DNA of 64,000 bases from JADLCB01 sp964398315 (GCA_964398315.1 CAYNMV010000005.1:1-64000), one strand, 5' to 3'. Positions 1 through 8,826 are shown, numbered from the stretch's first letter. The notes: generated by a model not told the origin, from the letters alone. Numbers and translations are program-made.

Positions 1-1
1 C

Positions 2-601
2 CTGACGATGAGCCGGGTTCAGCCGTGGGTCCGGGCGTACAAGTGGCCGATCTACTTCTTCGTCGCCGTGGCGTTCTGGAACCTCGTCGGCGCGGGGCTG
101 TTCGGCTTCCTGATCAACCCGCCGATCGCCCTGTACTACATGCAGGGGCTGAACCTCACGCCCGTGCACGGCCACACCGCCCTGTTCGGTGTCTACGGCA
201 TGCTCGGCATCGGGCTGATGCTCTTCTGCCTCCGCACGATGGCGGCCGAGCATGAGTGGAAGACGAAGCTTCTGAACTACAGCTTCTGGGCGATCAACAT
301 CGGGCTGGCGCTGATGGTCCTCCTGAGCCTCCTGCCCATCGGCATCGCCCAGACGATCGCCAGCATCGACACCGGCATGTGGTATGCCCGCTCGGCCGAG
401 TTCATGCAGCAGGACTACATGCAGACCCTGCGCTGGCTGCGGATGATCGGCGACACCATCTTCGCCGGCGGACTGGTGGGGATCGTGTGGTTCGTCATCG
501 GCCTGAAGGGCGGGTGGTCCGTCCGCCGTGTGACCGTGGTTGAACCGGAGCGGCTGGAGCGCATGGTCGGCCGCGGGATTCAGTCTGAAGTTGTCAACTG
601 A
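2..601 (+). CDS. norB: nitric-oxide reductase large subunit (NorB/qNor type), C-terminal part
   Basis: The frame is open to the left edge of the window, so the 5' end is missing; the internal ATG at 8 need not be the start. Visible are about four hydrophobic segments, including VHGHTALFGVYGMLGIGLML. That segment is characteristic of the last helices of the haem-copper-like NorB/qNor catalytic subunit, which reduces NO to N2O in the cytoplasmic membrane. The haem-binding histidines of the central helices lie outside the window. A gene for an iron-sulfur repair protein follows 119 bp downstream on the same strand, which supports a role in NO detoxification. Whether it takes electrons from quinol (qNor) or cytochrome c (cNor) cannot be told from this fragment. 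Confidence 0.85.
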   Translation: MTMSRVQPWVRAYKWPIYFFVAVAFWNLVGAGLFGFLINPPIALYYMQGLNLTPVHGHTALFGVYGMLGIGLMLFCLRTMAAEHEWKTKLLNYSFWAINIGLALMVLLSLLPIGIAQTIASIDTGMWYARSAEFMQQDYMQTLRWLRMIGDTIFAGGLVGIVWFVIGLKGGWSVRRVTVVEPERLERMVGRGIQSEVVN

Positions 602-616
602 CAGGAGCGCAGGATG

Positions 617-645
617 GGTCACGGCCGGGCCAGCCGGCCGTGACC
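617..645 (+). terminator. intergenic hairpin between norB and ric
   Basis: A perfect 12-bp inverted repeat (GGTCACGGCCGG, 617-628, and its complement 634-645) surrounds a 5-base loop. No T-run follows, so it may be an attenuator or RNA-stabilising hairpin rather than a simple terminator. Confidence 0.5.
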
Positions 646-720
646 TGCCTGTCGAGTCCATGCACAACCGGCCCCGCGAGCCAGGGCCCCAACGGAACAT
701 CACTGAGAAAGGAAAACACA

Positions 721-1446
721 ATGAGCACCGCAACCCTCGAACGCACCATCGGCGAGATGGTCACGGAGCGCCCCAGCCGGGCGCGGGTCTTTGAAACCTT
801 CGGCATCGACTACTGCTGCGGCGGCAAGCAGCCGCTGGCTGAAGCATGTGCGGCCAAGGGAATCGACCCCAACACGGTCCTGAATGTGCTGAAGATGCTC
901 GATGAGCAGGCGAGCGAGCCGGAGCGCGACTGGTCGCAGGCGAGCATCCATGAACTGTGCGCCAACATCGAGCAGACGCACCACGCCTACCTGAAGCGCG
1001 AGCTGCCGCGGATGGAGTACCTGGTCTGCCGCGTGGCCGATCGCCACGGCGATACCCAGCCCCACCTGATCGAGGTGCGCGATACGTTCCTGCCGATGAA
1101 GGCTGAACTGGAAGAGCACCTGCTCAAGGAGGAGCGCGTCCTGTTCCCCCTGTGCCGGGCGCTGGAGAACGCCGAGACGCTGCCGGAGATCCACTGCGAT
1201 TCGGTGGACAACCCGATCAGGCAGATGGTCCATGAACACAACGACGCCGGGGCTGCGCTGGCGAAGCTGCGGCACCTGACCAACGGCTACACGCCACCCA
1301 TGCACGCCTGTAACACCTACCGCGCCATGTACGATGCCCTGGCGGAACTCGAGCGCGACATGCACCGTCATGTCCACAAGGAGAACAGCATCCTGTTCCC
1401 CAAGGCCGCGGCCCGGGAGTGGCAGTTGCGCGCCAAAGCGCAGTGA
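721..1446 (+). CDS. ric: iron-sulfur cluster repair di-iron protein (Ric/YtfE/ScdA)
   Basis: The 241-residue protein has an N-terminal ScdA_N (DUF542) domain with the CC pair at residues 32-33 (IDYCCGGKQPL). A hemerythrin-like four-helix domain follows, with several His and HxxxE-type ligands (HHAYLKRE, EEHLLKEERVLFP, HEHNDAG, HRHVHKENSILFP). Members of this family repair Fe-S clusters damaged by nitric oxide or oxidative stress and bind a non-haem di-iron centre. The ATG at 721 was chosen because a GAGAAAGGAAAAC purine stretch lies just upstream; a longer frame open from 640 has no comparable ribosome site. The gene sits directly downstream of norB, a typical NO-stress pairing. Confidence 0.93.
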   Translation: MSTATLERTIGEMVTERPSRARVFETFGIDYCCGGKQPLAEACAAKGIDPNTVLNVLKMLDEQASEPERDWSQASIHELCANIEQTHHAYLKRELPRMEYLVCRVADRHGDTQPHLIEVRDTFLPMKAELEEHLLKEERVLFPLCRALENAETLPEIHCDSVDNPIRQMVHEHNDAGAALAKLRHLTNGYTPPMHACNTYRAMYDALAELERDMHRHVHKENSILFPKAAAREWQLRAKAQ

Positions 1447-1499
1447 TGCATGGGCTGATTCTGGGTGGCCGCGCGGGGATGGTCCCCGAGGCGGCAGAT

Positions 1500-1559
1500 G
1501 GGCGGCCCGCCCGATCGAGCGATCCTGCCAGTGCAGGTGCGCGTTCGGGCGGGCCGCCC
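1500..1559 (+). terminator. strong hairpin after ric
   Basis: A perfect 15-bp inverted repeat (1500-1514 and 1545-1559) encloses a 30-base loop 54 bp after the ric stop codon. It has no T-run. It probably ends or stabilises the norB-ric transcript. Confidence 0.5.
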
Positions 1560-1704
1560 TGCGTGGGCGGAGCGTCGGATCGGCTGGGTGGCTGGCCAGG
1601 AGGCTGCGGCGAGGCTGGTGCCGAGACCGCGGCTGGGGCGGTTCAGCCCGTCTGGGCGGCGGGGCGTGTTCCGGGCGGGTCAGCGGCATAACCGCGCATC
1701 GCTA

Positions 1705-1733
1705 GCACACACCCCCCATCATTGGCGTACAAT
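1705..1733 (+). promoter_or_regulatory. candidate nadC promoter giving a leaderless mRNA
   Basis: A -10 hexamer TACAAT lies at 1728-1733. Seventeen bases upstream is GCACAC (1705-1710), which is far from the usual TTGACA. The GTG start of nadC at 1741 is 7 bases after the -10, where transcription would be expected to begin. No Shine-Dalgarno sequence is visible. Confidence 0.45.
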
Positions 1734-1740
1734 TCGTATC

Positions 1741-2643
1741 GTGAACGCACTACTGAACACATTTCCGTCTTATGAAAAACTGCGCGACCTGATCCGCCTG
1801 GCCCGGGAGGAGGATCTGGCCGGCGATGATGTCACCAGCCGCCTGCTCGTGCCCGAAGATCAGGAAGGGGTCGGCACGCTCGTGCAGCGCGGTGTGGGTG
1901 TGAGCTGCGGGTTGCCGATCGTGGAGATGATCTGCAAGGCGTATGATGAGCGCCTGCGGGTGGAGCAGATTCCCGGCTTCCATCTGGAGGTCATCGAGGG
2001 GCGCTTCAACGACCAGAAGCGGATGCCGCTGCTGCGCATCCGTGGCCCGCTGCGCGCGCTGCTGTCAGCCGAGCGCGTCATTCTCAATTTTCTCCAGCAC
2101 ATGAGCGGCGTGGCGACACTGACACACCGCTTTGTCCGCCGGGTGGAGGGGACACGGGCCAGGATCTATGACACCCGCAAGACGCTCCCCGGCCACAGGC
2201 TGCTGGAGAAGTACGCTGTCCGTGCCGGCGGGGGAATGAACCACCGGATCGGGCTGTACGATGGACTGCTGGTGAAGGACAACCACCTGGCGGAGGTGCC
2301 GGTGCGACAACTGGCCGCGCACCTGTCGGCCATCATCGCCCGCAGCCGGGCCGAAGCCCCGCAACGGCTGATCGAGGTGGAGGTGGACACGATGGAGCAG
2401 TTCCGCGCGGTGCTGCAGGTCGAGGGCATTGATGTGATCCTGCTGGACAACATGGACTGCCCCGGCATGGCCCGGGCGGTGGCGCTGCGTGATGAGTCGG
2501 GCAGCAAGGTCCAGCTTGAGGCATCCGGCGGGATCACTCTTGAAACCGTCCGCTCGGTCGCCGAAACCGGTGTGGACCGCATCGCCGTCGGCGCGATCAC
2601 CCACTCGGCCGCCGCGCTGGATATCGGGCTGGATATCGAGTGA
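1741..2643 (+). CDS. nadC: nicotinate-nucleotide pyrophosphorylase, carboxylating (quinolinate phosphoribosyltransferase)
   Basis: The 300-residue enzyme converts quinolinate and PRPP to nicotinate mononucleotide in de novo NAD synthesis. Family hallmarks seen are DTRKTLPGHRLLEKYAV, GGGMNHRIGLYDGLLVKDNH, EVEVDTMEQF, DVILLDNM and LEASGGITLE. The frame is open back to 1465, but that extension is Arg/Gly/Pro-rich shadow sequence. The GTG at 1741 gives the normal family length and an N-terminus (SYEKLRDLIRLAREEDLAGDDVT) that matches NadC. It probably works with the nadA product encoded 28 kb away. Expression is probably leaderless (see the promoter at 1705-1733). Confidence 0.96.
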   Translation: MNALLNTFPSYEKLRDLIRLAREEDLAGDDVTSRLLVPEDQEGVGTLVQRGVGVSCGLPIVEMICKAYDERLRVEQIPGFHLEVIEGRFNDQKRMPLLRIRGPLRALLSAERVILNFLQHMSGVATLTHRFVRRVEGTRARIYDTRKTLPGHRLLEKYAVRAGGGMNHRIGLYDGLLVKDNHLAEVPVRQLAAHLSAIIARSRAEAPQRLIEVEVDTMEQFRAVLQVEGIDVILLDNMDCPGMARAVALRDESGSKVQLEASGGITLETVRSVAETGVDRIAVGAITHSAAALDIGLDIE

Positions 2644-2665
2644 GCTGCGCCGCTGTGCCATGAAA

Positions 2666-2716
2666 CGAAGGCATGCGGATGACTGGGATGAGCCACCCGG
2701 TCTCCGCATGCCTTCG
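2666..2716. terminator. hairpin between convergent genes
   Basis: A perfect 14-bp inverted repeat (CGAAGGCATGCGGA at 2666-2679 and its complement at 2703-2716) lies between nadC (+) and the lipoprotein gene (-). It is probably a bidirectional terminator, although there is no clear T-run on either side. Confidence 0.55.
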
Positions 2717-2827
2717 CAGCTTCAAACGAACAGCTTGACCACCAGTGTCGGGCTGATGCTTGCTGCCAGGCGTGGCGCAGGTAGACCACGCGCAGAGAGC
2801 ACTTCAGGCCCGCCTCGACCTGAAATC

Positions 2828-3229
2828 CTAGCGATCCCGCACATCACGCTCGATGACGGTACGTTCTTCAACAGTGACCCGGCGCTGCACATCGCCGTGG
2901 GGGTCAAAGAAAATGCGGTGCCGGTGATTCCATTTCAGGCCCTTCTCGAAGACGGTGCGGTCATCGATGCTGATGCGGTCTTTGTCGCTGTCGAGCCGGA
3001 TGGTGTCGCCGCGGGCAATATCCCCGGAATAGATGATGCGCTGACCATCCACGTCATAGACATACACCCGCCCATTTTCCGGAGCACGGTAGGCGAGGGT
3101 CTTTTCTCCCTCCGTGACCATCAGCGCATCCGCGGGCACTTCATCGGGTCGATCAACCGTGCAACCAACCACGACAAGACCCAGGGCGGTTGCGACTACC
3201 AGGCAGACAGCGGGCTTCAGCACATGCAT
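2828..3229 (-). CDS. small putative lipoprotein of unknown function
   Basis: The product has 133 residues. Its N-terminus is a lipoprotein signal: a hydrophobic stretch (LKPAVCLVVATALGLVVV) followed by a lipobox-like VVGC, with Cys at about residue 23. The mature part is small, charged and rich in D/R/V (YVYDVDGQRIIYSGDIARGD), suggesting a beta-rich periplasmic fold. I do not recognise the family. LspA, needed to process it, is encoded at 36459-37073. A frame at 3217-3486 on the same strand overlaps its start and is not considered real. Confidence 0.7.
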   Translation of the reverse strand: MHVLKPAVCLVVATALGLVVVGCTVDRPDEVPADALMVTEGEKTLAYRAPENGRVYVYDVDGQRIIYSGDIARGDTIRLDSDKDRISIDDRTVFEKGLKWNHRHRIFFDPHGDVQRRVTVEERTVIERDVRDR

Positions 3230-3620
3230 ATCAGGCCTCCAATCAGGACAGAAAAGTCATCAACGGCAAGCAGATGCAATACGGGTGCCGTGAAAGGTGA
3301 ATTGGGATGCTCCGTTTTCCCGCCAATGGCTCGGCCTGTTCCCTCCCCCGCGAGTGAGCGCTGAGCCTGCAGTGGGGAGGGCCTTTTGGTGTGCACCAAA
3401 GGGTTGCCGTGAGCAGGGTTTTGCGGAATCATGCGACAAAAATAGTTATTGGGCGTCACCTGCGACACTTCGTACGCGTATTTCAAGTTGAGAAAGAGGT
3501 GAACCGATGTTCAAATAGGAAAGATGGATAAGCCTGCGAATGGTTCGGGTTTATCCGTTCCCGCGAGACTCTGCCGATGGTGGCGGGCGGGCAGGACGTG
3601 GAGAACCTGGAGCAATTGTT

Positions 3621-4184
3621 ATGAAAACCGTCTTCACAACAGGCGAGGCCGCCGAGATCTGCAAGGTTTCGCAGCAGACGATCATCCGCTGTTTCGATTC
3701 CGGCCGACTGCGCGGCTTTCGCGTTCCCGGCAGCCGCTTCCGCCGTATCCCGCGTGAAGCGCTGATCGCCTTCATGAAGGAGAACGGCATTCCGCCGGAT
3801 GCCCTGGAGAGCGGCAAGGCCAAGATCCTGGTGGTGGACGACGATCCGGAGATCGTTGAGCTGTTCGTGGATGTGCTCAACCGCGACGGCCGATTCGAGG
3901 TCAAGACCGCCAGCACCGGCTACGATGCCGGCATCCTGACCCATGAGTTCGGCCCGGATCTGATCATCCTCGATTACATGCTGCCCGACATCAACGGCAA
4001 CGTGGTCTGCCAGACGATCCGCTCCAATCCTGCCTTCGAGCATACGAAGATCATCATCGTCTCCGGCGTGGTCAATCAGGATGAGATCGACGACCTGCTG
4101 GGCGCTGGTGCAGATGAGTTCGTGAAAAAGCCCTTCAACATCGAGAAGCTGATCGAGCGCATCGGGCAGTTGCTGGGCGTGTAG
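3621..4184 (+). CDS. response-regulator-like protein: N-terminal MerR/excisionase-type HTH plus receiver domain
   Basis: The 187-residue protein has an N-terminal HTH of the excisionase/MerR type (TTGEAAEICKVSQQTIIRCF, then GRLRGFRVPGSRFRRI) in residues 1-55. A complete receiver domain follows, from about residue 67: acidic pocket D73-D75, phospho-acceptor D118 (ILDYMLPD), S148 and K170 (VKKPF). DNA-binding domains usually follow the receiver, so this order is inverted relative to common response regulators. The ATG at 3621 was chosen because it opens exactly at the HTH domain; the frame continues to 3540 without similarity. The gene is followed by an HDOD-histidine kinase and a second receiver protein, its likely partners. 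Confidence 0.88.
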   Translation: MKTVFTTGEAAEICKVSQQTIIRCFDSGRLRGFRVPGSRFRRIPREALIAFMKENGIPPDALESGKAKILVVDDDPEIVELFVDVLNRDGRFEVKTASTGYDAGILTHEFGPDLIILDYMLPDINGNVVCQTIRSNPAFEHTKIIIVSGVVNQDEIDDLLGAGADEFVKKPFNIEKLIERIGQLLGV

Positions 4185-4644
4185 GAACAGTCGGCAACCG
4201 GCGGCCAGCGGCAAGGACACGGGAAGGACCATGCCAGCCGGGAATGATCGCAACCTGATCGCCTGGCAGCAGATGGTGGACCTTGTGGCAGGTGTCTGTG
4301 CACAGGATGTCGATACACAGAGCCGCGCCTGCCGCGATGACGGGCGGTCTGGAGTGTGCTCGCAGATCCGCAGGGCAGTTGTTTCCGGTTTGTCCGACAG
4401 CACCAACCGGGGAGGGGCGTGGCAATGACAGGCAGTTCATCCAGTTTTGGCCGGTTGCGTGCGGGTTGGGTCCAACGATTGAGACGCGGCTTTACCGCAC
4501 GCTGTGGCTGCCGCTGCCAGCAAACCGGATCCATCGGCTCTGCCGCAGCGGGCACAAGAGGTGGATCGACTGATTGACGGTCTGATCCGATCACTGCGAG
4601 CGGCCTGAGGCCTGCCCGCGGACCGCCGACTGCCGACTAATGCA
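4185..4644 (+). other. 460-bp spacer with inverted-repeat ends and doubtful small ORFs
   Basis: The spacer starts and ends with related arms: 4189-4206 and the complement of 4621-4638 match at about 15 of 18 positions (core AGTCGGCA..CGGCGG). Inside, an ATG at 4231 with a purine-rich upstream stretch opens a 65-codon frame. It ends at 4428 overlapping another ATG (4425) by ATGA. The frames encode no recognisable domain, and a third frame near 4520-4608 reads like protein (AQEVDRLIDGLIRSLRAA) but lacks a start. It may be a decayed small gene or a small insertion. I see no firm gene. Confidence 0.3.
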
Positions 4645-6936
4645 ATGGCCATCGCTCCCGAACAACTCGACGCCAAGCGCACTGAGCTGATTTTACAGCA
4701 GCTTGAGCAGCTTCCCACGCTGCCGTCCATTGCGATGCAGTTGCTGGAAGTCACCGGCAACGATCAGTCCTCAGCGCGTGATGTGGTCCAGCTCATCGAG
4801 AGTGATGTCTCGCTCACAGCCCGCATCCTGCACCTGGTGCATCGGCCGGACATGGGCGTGCGCGGGGATGTGAACACGGTGGACCGGGCGGTGGTGCTGC
4901 TCGGCTTTGCCGCCGTGCGCAGCGCGGTCCTGGCGGTCAGCGTATTTGAGACCTTCGGCACCGGCCCGGCCCGCAAGTTCGGGCACTTCGCCCGCGATGA
5001 GTTCTGGAAGCACTCGATCGCAGTTGCCTGCTGTGCAGAGTTGATGGCCGAGAAGCTGGCCGAGGTCTTCGGCAAGAACAACGGCATCGAACCGGCCCAG
5101 GCGTTCGTCGCCGGCCTGCTGCACGACCTGGGCAAGGTGGCCCTCGATGCCTGCCTGCCCAAGAGCTTCGATCGCGTTGTCGAGGCCTGCGAGATGCTGC
5201 GCGGCAACATTGCCGATGTCGAGCGCAAGGTCATTGGCCTGGATCACATGGTTGTCGGCAAGCGCCTGGCCGAGCGCTGGCAGCTTCCGGCGGTGTTGCG
5301 GGATGCCATCTGGCTGCATGGCCAGCTTCCCCAGGCGCTGCCGGCCACGGTCAAGAGCCCGCGGCTGGTGAACCTGATCACCCTGGCCGATCAGCTCGTG
5401 CGCGAGCAGCACATCGGCTACAGCGGCAACTATACCTATTCCGTGCCTCGCCAGGCCCTGCTCGATGCGGTGGCGCTGACCGAGGAGCACATCCAGCAGG
5501 TGCAGCTCCAATTGGTGGCACGCATCGAGCCGCGCGCAGCGGCCCTGGGACTGCACCGCACCAGCAGCAACGAGCTTTACCAGCAGGCCCTCTCCCGCGC
5601 CAACAGGGAGCTGGGGCGGGTCAGCGAGCAACTGGCGATCAAAAACCGCCGGCTGGCGGTTCGCGCCAAGTTCTTTGATGCCCTCTCCGGTTTCCAGTCC
5701 GAGCTGCGCCCCGATGCCCCGCCGCAGACGGTCTTGCAGGCGATCGGACAGACGGCGGTGGGCGTGCTGGATGTGAAGAGCCTGTGCGCTTTCTCCCTGC
5801 CCCCCGGGCAGGCGTTCGCCGAGGCGCTGCTGTTCGATGAGCAGGGGATCGTCTTTGAGAACACCCTCATCGACTGCCCTGTCCGCCCCGAGCATGCCAA
5901 TGGCAGCGATGGGCCGGTGCTGGCCTGCGGCGATGAGATGGAATGGATGGTCAGCGCGATCAGCCCGCGGCTGGCCCATGATCAGCGTTACTGGATCTGC
6001 CTGGAGGCTGACGGCCAGTGCATTGGCGGGATTGTCTGGGGCGCGCCCGGCGGCGAGTCCCAGCGTCTCAGCAGCCAGGTGCAGGAGCTGAGCGCCATCG
6101 CCAGCGGTTGGGGCCTGGCCCTGCGCACCGCCCAGATCCGCGAAGAAGCGCGCACACTCGCCGAGCAACTGGCCGAGGCCAATCGCCAGCTTCACAACGC
6201 CCAGAATGAGATTCTCCGCAGCAAGATGCTGATCAGCATCAGCGAGATGGCCGCCGGCGCGGCCCACGAGATGAACAACCCGCTTGCCGTCATCAGCGGC
6301 CGCTCGCAGTTGCTCGCTTCCTCGCTGGAGGATGAGAAGCTCAAGGCTTCGGCCCGGCAGATCTACGAGCAGACGCATCGCCTCAGCGACATCATCACGG
6401 AGCTGATGCATTACGCCAAGCCGCAGCCGCCCAAGCCCGAAAGTAACAATCTTGCCGATTTGATCGATCATGCGCTTCATGCGGCCCGCGCGCAAGCCGA
6501 TGTAGCAGATAGGCGCGTCGAGGTGACGCTGGCGGATGTGCCGCCGGTGAACGTTGATGGCGAGCAGGTGCGTGGAGCGCTGGCGGAGGTGATTGCCAAC
6601 GCCATCCATGCCACCGACCCGACCGACGGCCAGATTGAAATCCACGCGGCGTTTGATCCCTATTCGGCCCGGGTGGCGGTGACGATCACCGACAACGGCT
6701 GCGGGATGGACGAGCGGACGCTGAAGCACGCGTTTGATCCGTTCTTCAGCAACCTCAAGGCCGGCCGCCGGCGCGGCATGGGGCTGGCCAAGGCGCTGCG
6801 ATGGGTTGAGTGCAGCGGTGGCTCGATCCGGCTGGAAAGCCGTGTCGAGCATGGCACGCGGGTGATCGTGCTTCTGCCCGCGGCGGCGGTCGAGGCGGTC
6901 CCCGACCCGGTGCCGCAGCGCAAGGCCGCAACCTGA
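4645..6936 (+). CDS. HDOD domain-containing sensor histidine kinase
   Basis: The product has 763 residues. Residues 1-280 are an HDOD domain (QLEQLPTLPSIAMQLLEV, then GLLHDLGKVALDACLP). A coiled linker and a probable GAF-like region (about 340-490) come next, and a further coiled coil (IREEARTLAEQLAEANRQL) leads into a HisKA domain with phospho-acceptor H541 (AAGAAHEMNNPLAVISGR). The C-terminal HATPase domain has an N box (VIANAIHATD), G1 (ITDNGCGMD), an F box (FDPFF) and G2 (GRRRGMGLAKAL). There is no membrane segment or signal peptide, so it should sense in the cytoplasm. The probable partner is the receiver protein 135 bp downstream. Confidence 0.92.
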   Translation: MAIAPEQLDAKRTELILQQLEQLPTLPSIAMQLLEVTGNDQSSARDVVQLIESDVSLTARILHLVHRPDMGVRGDVNTVDRAVVLLGFAAVRSAVLAVSVFETFGTGPARKFGHFARDEFWKHSIAVACCAELMAEKLAEVFGKNNGIEPAQAFVAGLLHDLGKVALDACLPKSFDRVVEACEMLRGNIADVERKVIGLDHMVVGKRLAERWQLPAVLRDAIWLHGQLPQALPATVKSPRLVNLITLADQLVREQHIGYSGNYTYSVPRQALLDAVALTEEHIQQVQLQLVARIEPRAAALGLHRTSSNELYQQALSRANRELGRVSEQLAIKNRRLAVRAKFFDALSGFQSELRPDAPPQTVLQAIGQTAVGVLDVKSLCAFSLPPGQAFAEALLFDEQGIVFENTLIDCPVRPEHANGSDGPVLACGDEMEWMVSAISPRLAHDQRYWICLEADGQCIGGIVWGAPGGESQRLSSQVQELSAIASGWGLALRTAQIREEARTLAEQLAEANRQLHNAQNEILRSKMLISISEMAAGAAHEMNNPLAVISGRSQLLASSLEDEKLKASARQIYEQTHRLSDIITELMHYAKPQPPKPESNNLADLIDHALHAARAQADVADRRVEVTLADVPPVNVDGEQVRGALAEVIANAIHATDPTDGQIEIHAAFDPYSARVAVTITDNGCGMDERTLKHAFDPFFSNLKAGRRRGMGLAKALRWVECSGGSIRLESRVEHGTRVIVLLPAAAVEAVPDPVPQRKAAT

Positions 6937-7071
6937 GTCAGCGCGGCGACCCCGGCGCGGAATGCCAGGTGTGCGCAACATTGAGTCGGTGGCGTGCCGC
7001 TGCCGCAGTGTGAGATGCCCGGCGGCAGGCGGCCGCCTCTGAATCCGAAGTCCCGATCACAGGGAGTCAGC

Positions 7072-8235
7072 ATGACCTCCGCAATTCCTTCTTCCCGCAG
7101 CACCCGCATCCGTCCCAAGGTTCTTGTCGTTGACGATGAACCGATGCTGATGGAAATGATGAATGACCTGGTCGTGCCGAACCTGCCATGCCGACTGGTG
7201 GCCGCGCGCGACCTGAACGAGGCGCGACAGATGATCGCCCGCGAACGCATCGAGCTGCTGGTGGCGGATGTGTATCTGCCCGATGGCAACGGCACCAGCC
7301 TGCTCGCCGAGCTGCGCGAGAAGCAGCCGCAGGCCAGCGCGATCGTCATCACCGGCGCGCCCACCATTGAGGGGGCGATCACAGCCCTGCGGGCCGGCGC
7401 GCTCGATTTTCTGCCCAAGCCGTTCGATGCCAACCAGCTTACCGAGCGCATGCGCACCGCCCTGGCGCGGCAGGCCATCGGGGCCAAGAAGGAACGCCGT
7501 CTTGCCCGCCTGCAAAATGCGGTCAAACGCCTCAACGAGGCCCGTAAGATCGTCAGCCGCAAGGTCGATCTGCTGTGCAATGATCTGGTGACGGCGTACG
7601 GCGAGCTGTCCAGGCAGCTTGAGGACGTGCGCACGCAGGATTCGTTCCGCAAGTACATGGCCCAGGCCAAAGACCTGGAACAGGTGCTGTGCCACGCCAT
7701 GGACTGGCTGCTGCGGGAGCTGGGCTACAGCAACATTGCCATCTGGCTGGCGGCGGATGAGGGCAACTTCCAGCTTGGCGCTTACATGAAATACACCCTC
7801 GCCGGCGAGCGGCAGCTTACCGATGCGATGCGCGGCGGGCTGGTGCCCATGACCATCCGCAAGGGACTGGTGCATCTGAATGCCGAGGAGGCCGAGCAGG
7901 CACTGTCGTCGGCGGAACTGGAGTTCCTGGCCGACCAGTCGATCCTGTCGGTGAGCTGCACGTACCTGGGCGAGGCGCTGGGGGCGATCACGCTGTTCCG
8001 CGATGAGCAGACACCGCTGACCGAAACCCACGCCGAGGTGCTGCGGACGATCAGCCCGATCTTCGCCGGCCTGCTGGCGTCGATCGTGAAGGAGGCCGAC
8101 GACTTCGCTGCCGATGTGCAGGATGAGTACGCCGGCGAAGCCCCGGACACCTTCGGCCTGCCCGGTGAAGATCCTCGCAAGAAAGATGACCGCGATGCTG
8201 ACTGGTGGAAGCGCGGCGAGCCGCCACCGTTCTAG
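7072..8235 (+). CDS. response regulator with C-terminal GAF-like domain
   Basis: The product has 387 residues. The receiver domain (about 15-130) has acidic pocket D21/D22, phospho-acceptor D66 (VADVYLPDGNG), T94 and K116 (LPKPFD). A basic coiled linker follows (KKERRLARLQNAVKRL). A C-terminal GAF-like domain of about 200 residues (YSNIAIWLAADEGNFQLGAY; ITLFRDEQTPLTETHAEVLR) ends in a charged tail. There is no DNA-binding or GGDEF domain, so the output is probably through protein contacts or ligand sensing. The ATG at 7072 follows AGGGAG. It probably forms one signalling unit with the HDOD kinase upstream. Confidence 0.88.
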   Translation: MTSAIPSSRSTRIRPKVLVVDDEPMLMEMMNDLVVPNLPCRLVAARDLNEARQMIARERIELLVADVYLPDGNGTSLLAELREKQPQASAIVITGAPTIEGAITALRAGALDFLPKPFDANQLTERMRTALARQAIGAKKERRLARLQNAVKRLNEARKIVSRKVDLLCNDLVTAYGELSRQLEDVRTQDSFRKYMAQAKDLEQVLCHAMDWLLRELGYSNIAIWLAADEGNFQLGAYMKYTLAGERQLTDAMRGGLVPMTIRKGLVHLNAEEAEQALSSAELEFLADQSILSVSCTYLGEALGAITLFRDEQTPLTETHAEVLRTISPIFAGLLASIVKEADDFAADVQDEYAGEAPDTFGLPGEDPRKKDDRDADWWKRGEPPPF

Positions 8236-8376
8236 GCTGGCGCGGTACCGGGCGGATGGGACTTGGGAAGGGGCCAGCGCTGGCTGCCTGGGGCGCAGCG
8301 CGACTGCTGGCCTGTCCCGCTGGGGAAAACCGTGCACGTTTGAGCGCGTGGGCGATGGGTAACCGCGCTTCGGCCG

Positions 8377-8826
8377 CTATCTTCGTCCCCGGCGTCCGAG
8401 ATTCGGTTCACGGGCAGCGGTCTTGGTCGGCTTGAGCACGCGCTCGGCTTTCCTGGGATCGGCAACCTTGAGAATGGCGGTGCTGCGGCCGCCGGGGGCG
8501 CCGCCGGTGCTGTAAGCGTAGTTGATGTTGATGTGGTTCTCTCCCAGCACCTGGGCGATATCGGCCAGGGCGCCGGGGCGGTTGCTCACCTCGATTGCCA
8601 GCACGTCCGTCTCAGTCATCGGCAGATTGAGTTTCTTCAGCACTTCGCGCGCTTCATCCCGCCGCTCGATCACCAGGCGCAGCACGCCATGCTCCTGCGA
8701 ATCCACCAGCGTCATGGCGATGATGTTGATCTTGGCGTCGGCGATCGCCCGCGTCACCTGTGCCAGGACACCGGGCTTGTTGACCAGGAAAATGCTGAAC
8801 TGCGTCTCGGTTCGCACTTGTGCCAT
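8377..8826 (-). CDS. tandem ACT-domain protein
   Basis: The 149-residue protein consists of two ACT domains: FSIFLVNKPGVLAQVTRAIADAKINI (about 10-75) and LAIEVSNRPGALADIAQVLGENHINI (about 77-135). A short Lys/Arg-rich tail follows. ACT domains bind amino acids or other small ligands and regulate metabolism; free-standing double-ACT proteins of this size are known but often uncharacterised. The ATG at 8826 was chosen because AGGAGA lies just upstream. A longer frame to 8922 runs into the intergenic inverted repeat. It lies downstream of the STAS gene on the same strand. Confidence 0.85.
   Translation of the reverse strand: MAQVRTETQFSIFLVNKPGVLAQVTRAIADAKINIIAMTLVDSQEHGVLRLVIERRDEAREVLKKLNLPMTETDVLAIEVSNRPGALADIAQVLGENHININYAYSTGGAPGGRSTAILKVADPRKAERVLKPTKTAAREPNLGRRGRR

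Noticed and set aside
1465..1740. N-terminal extension of nadC by 92 codons
   Set aside because: Arg/Gly/Pro-rich, contains the terminator hairpin and the promoter, and makes the enzyme longer than the family.
3217..3486. 89-codon minus-strand frame upstream of the lipoprotein gene
   Set aside because: Overlaps the lipoprotein start, has no recognisable domain and a poor start context.
4771..6981. A 736-codon open frame on the minus strand
   Set aside because: Antisense shadow of the HDOD-histidine kinase, whose motifs are unambiguous on the plus strand.
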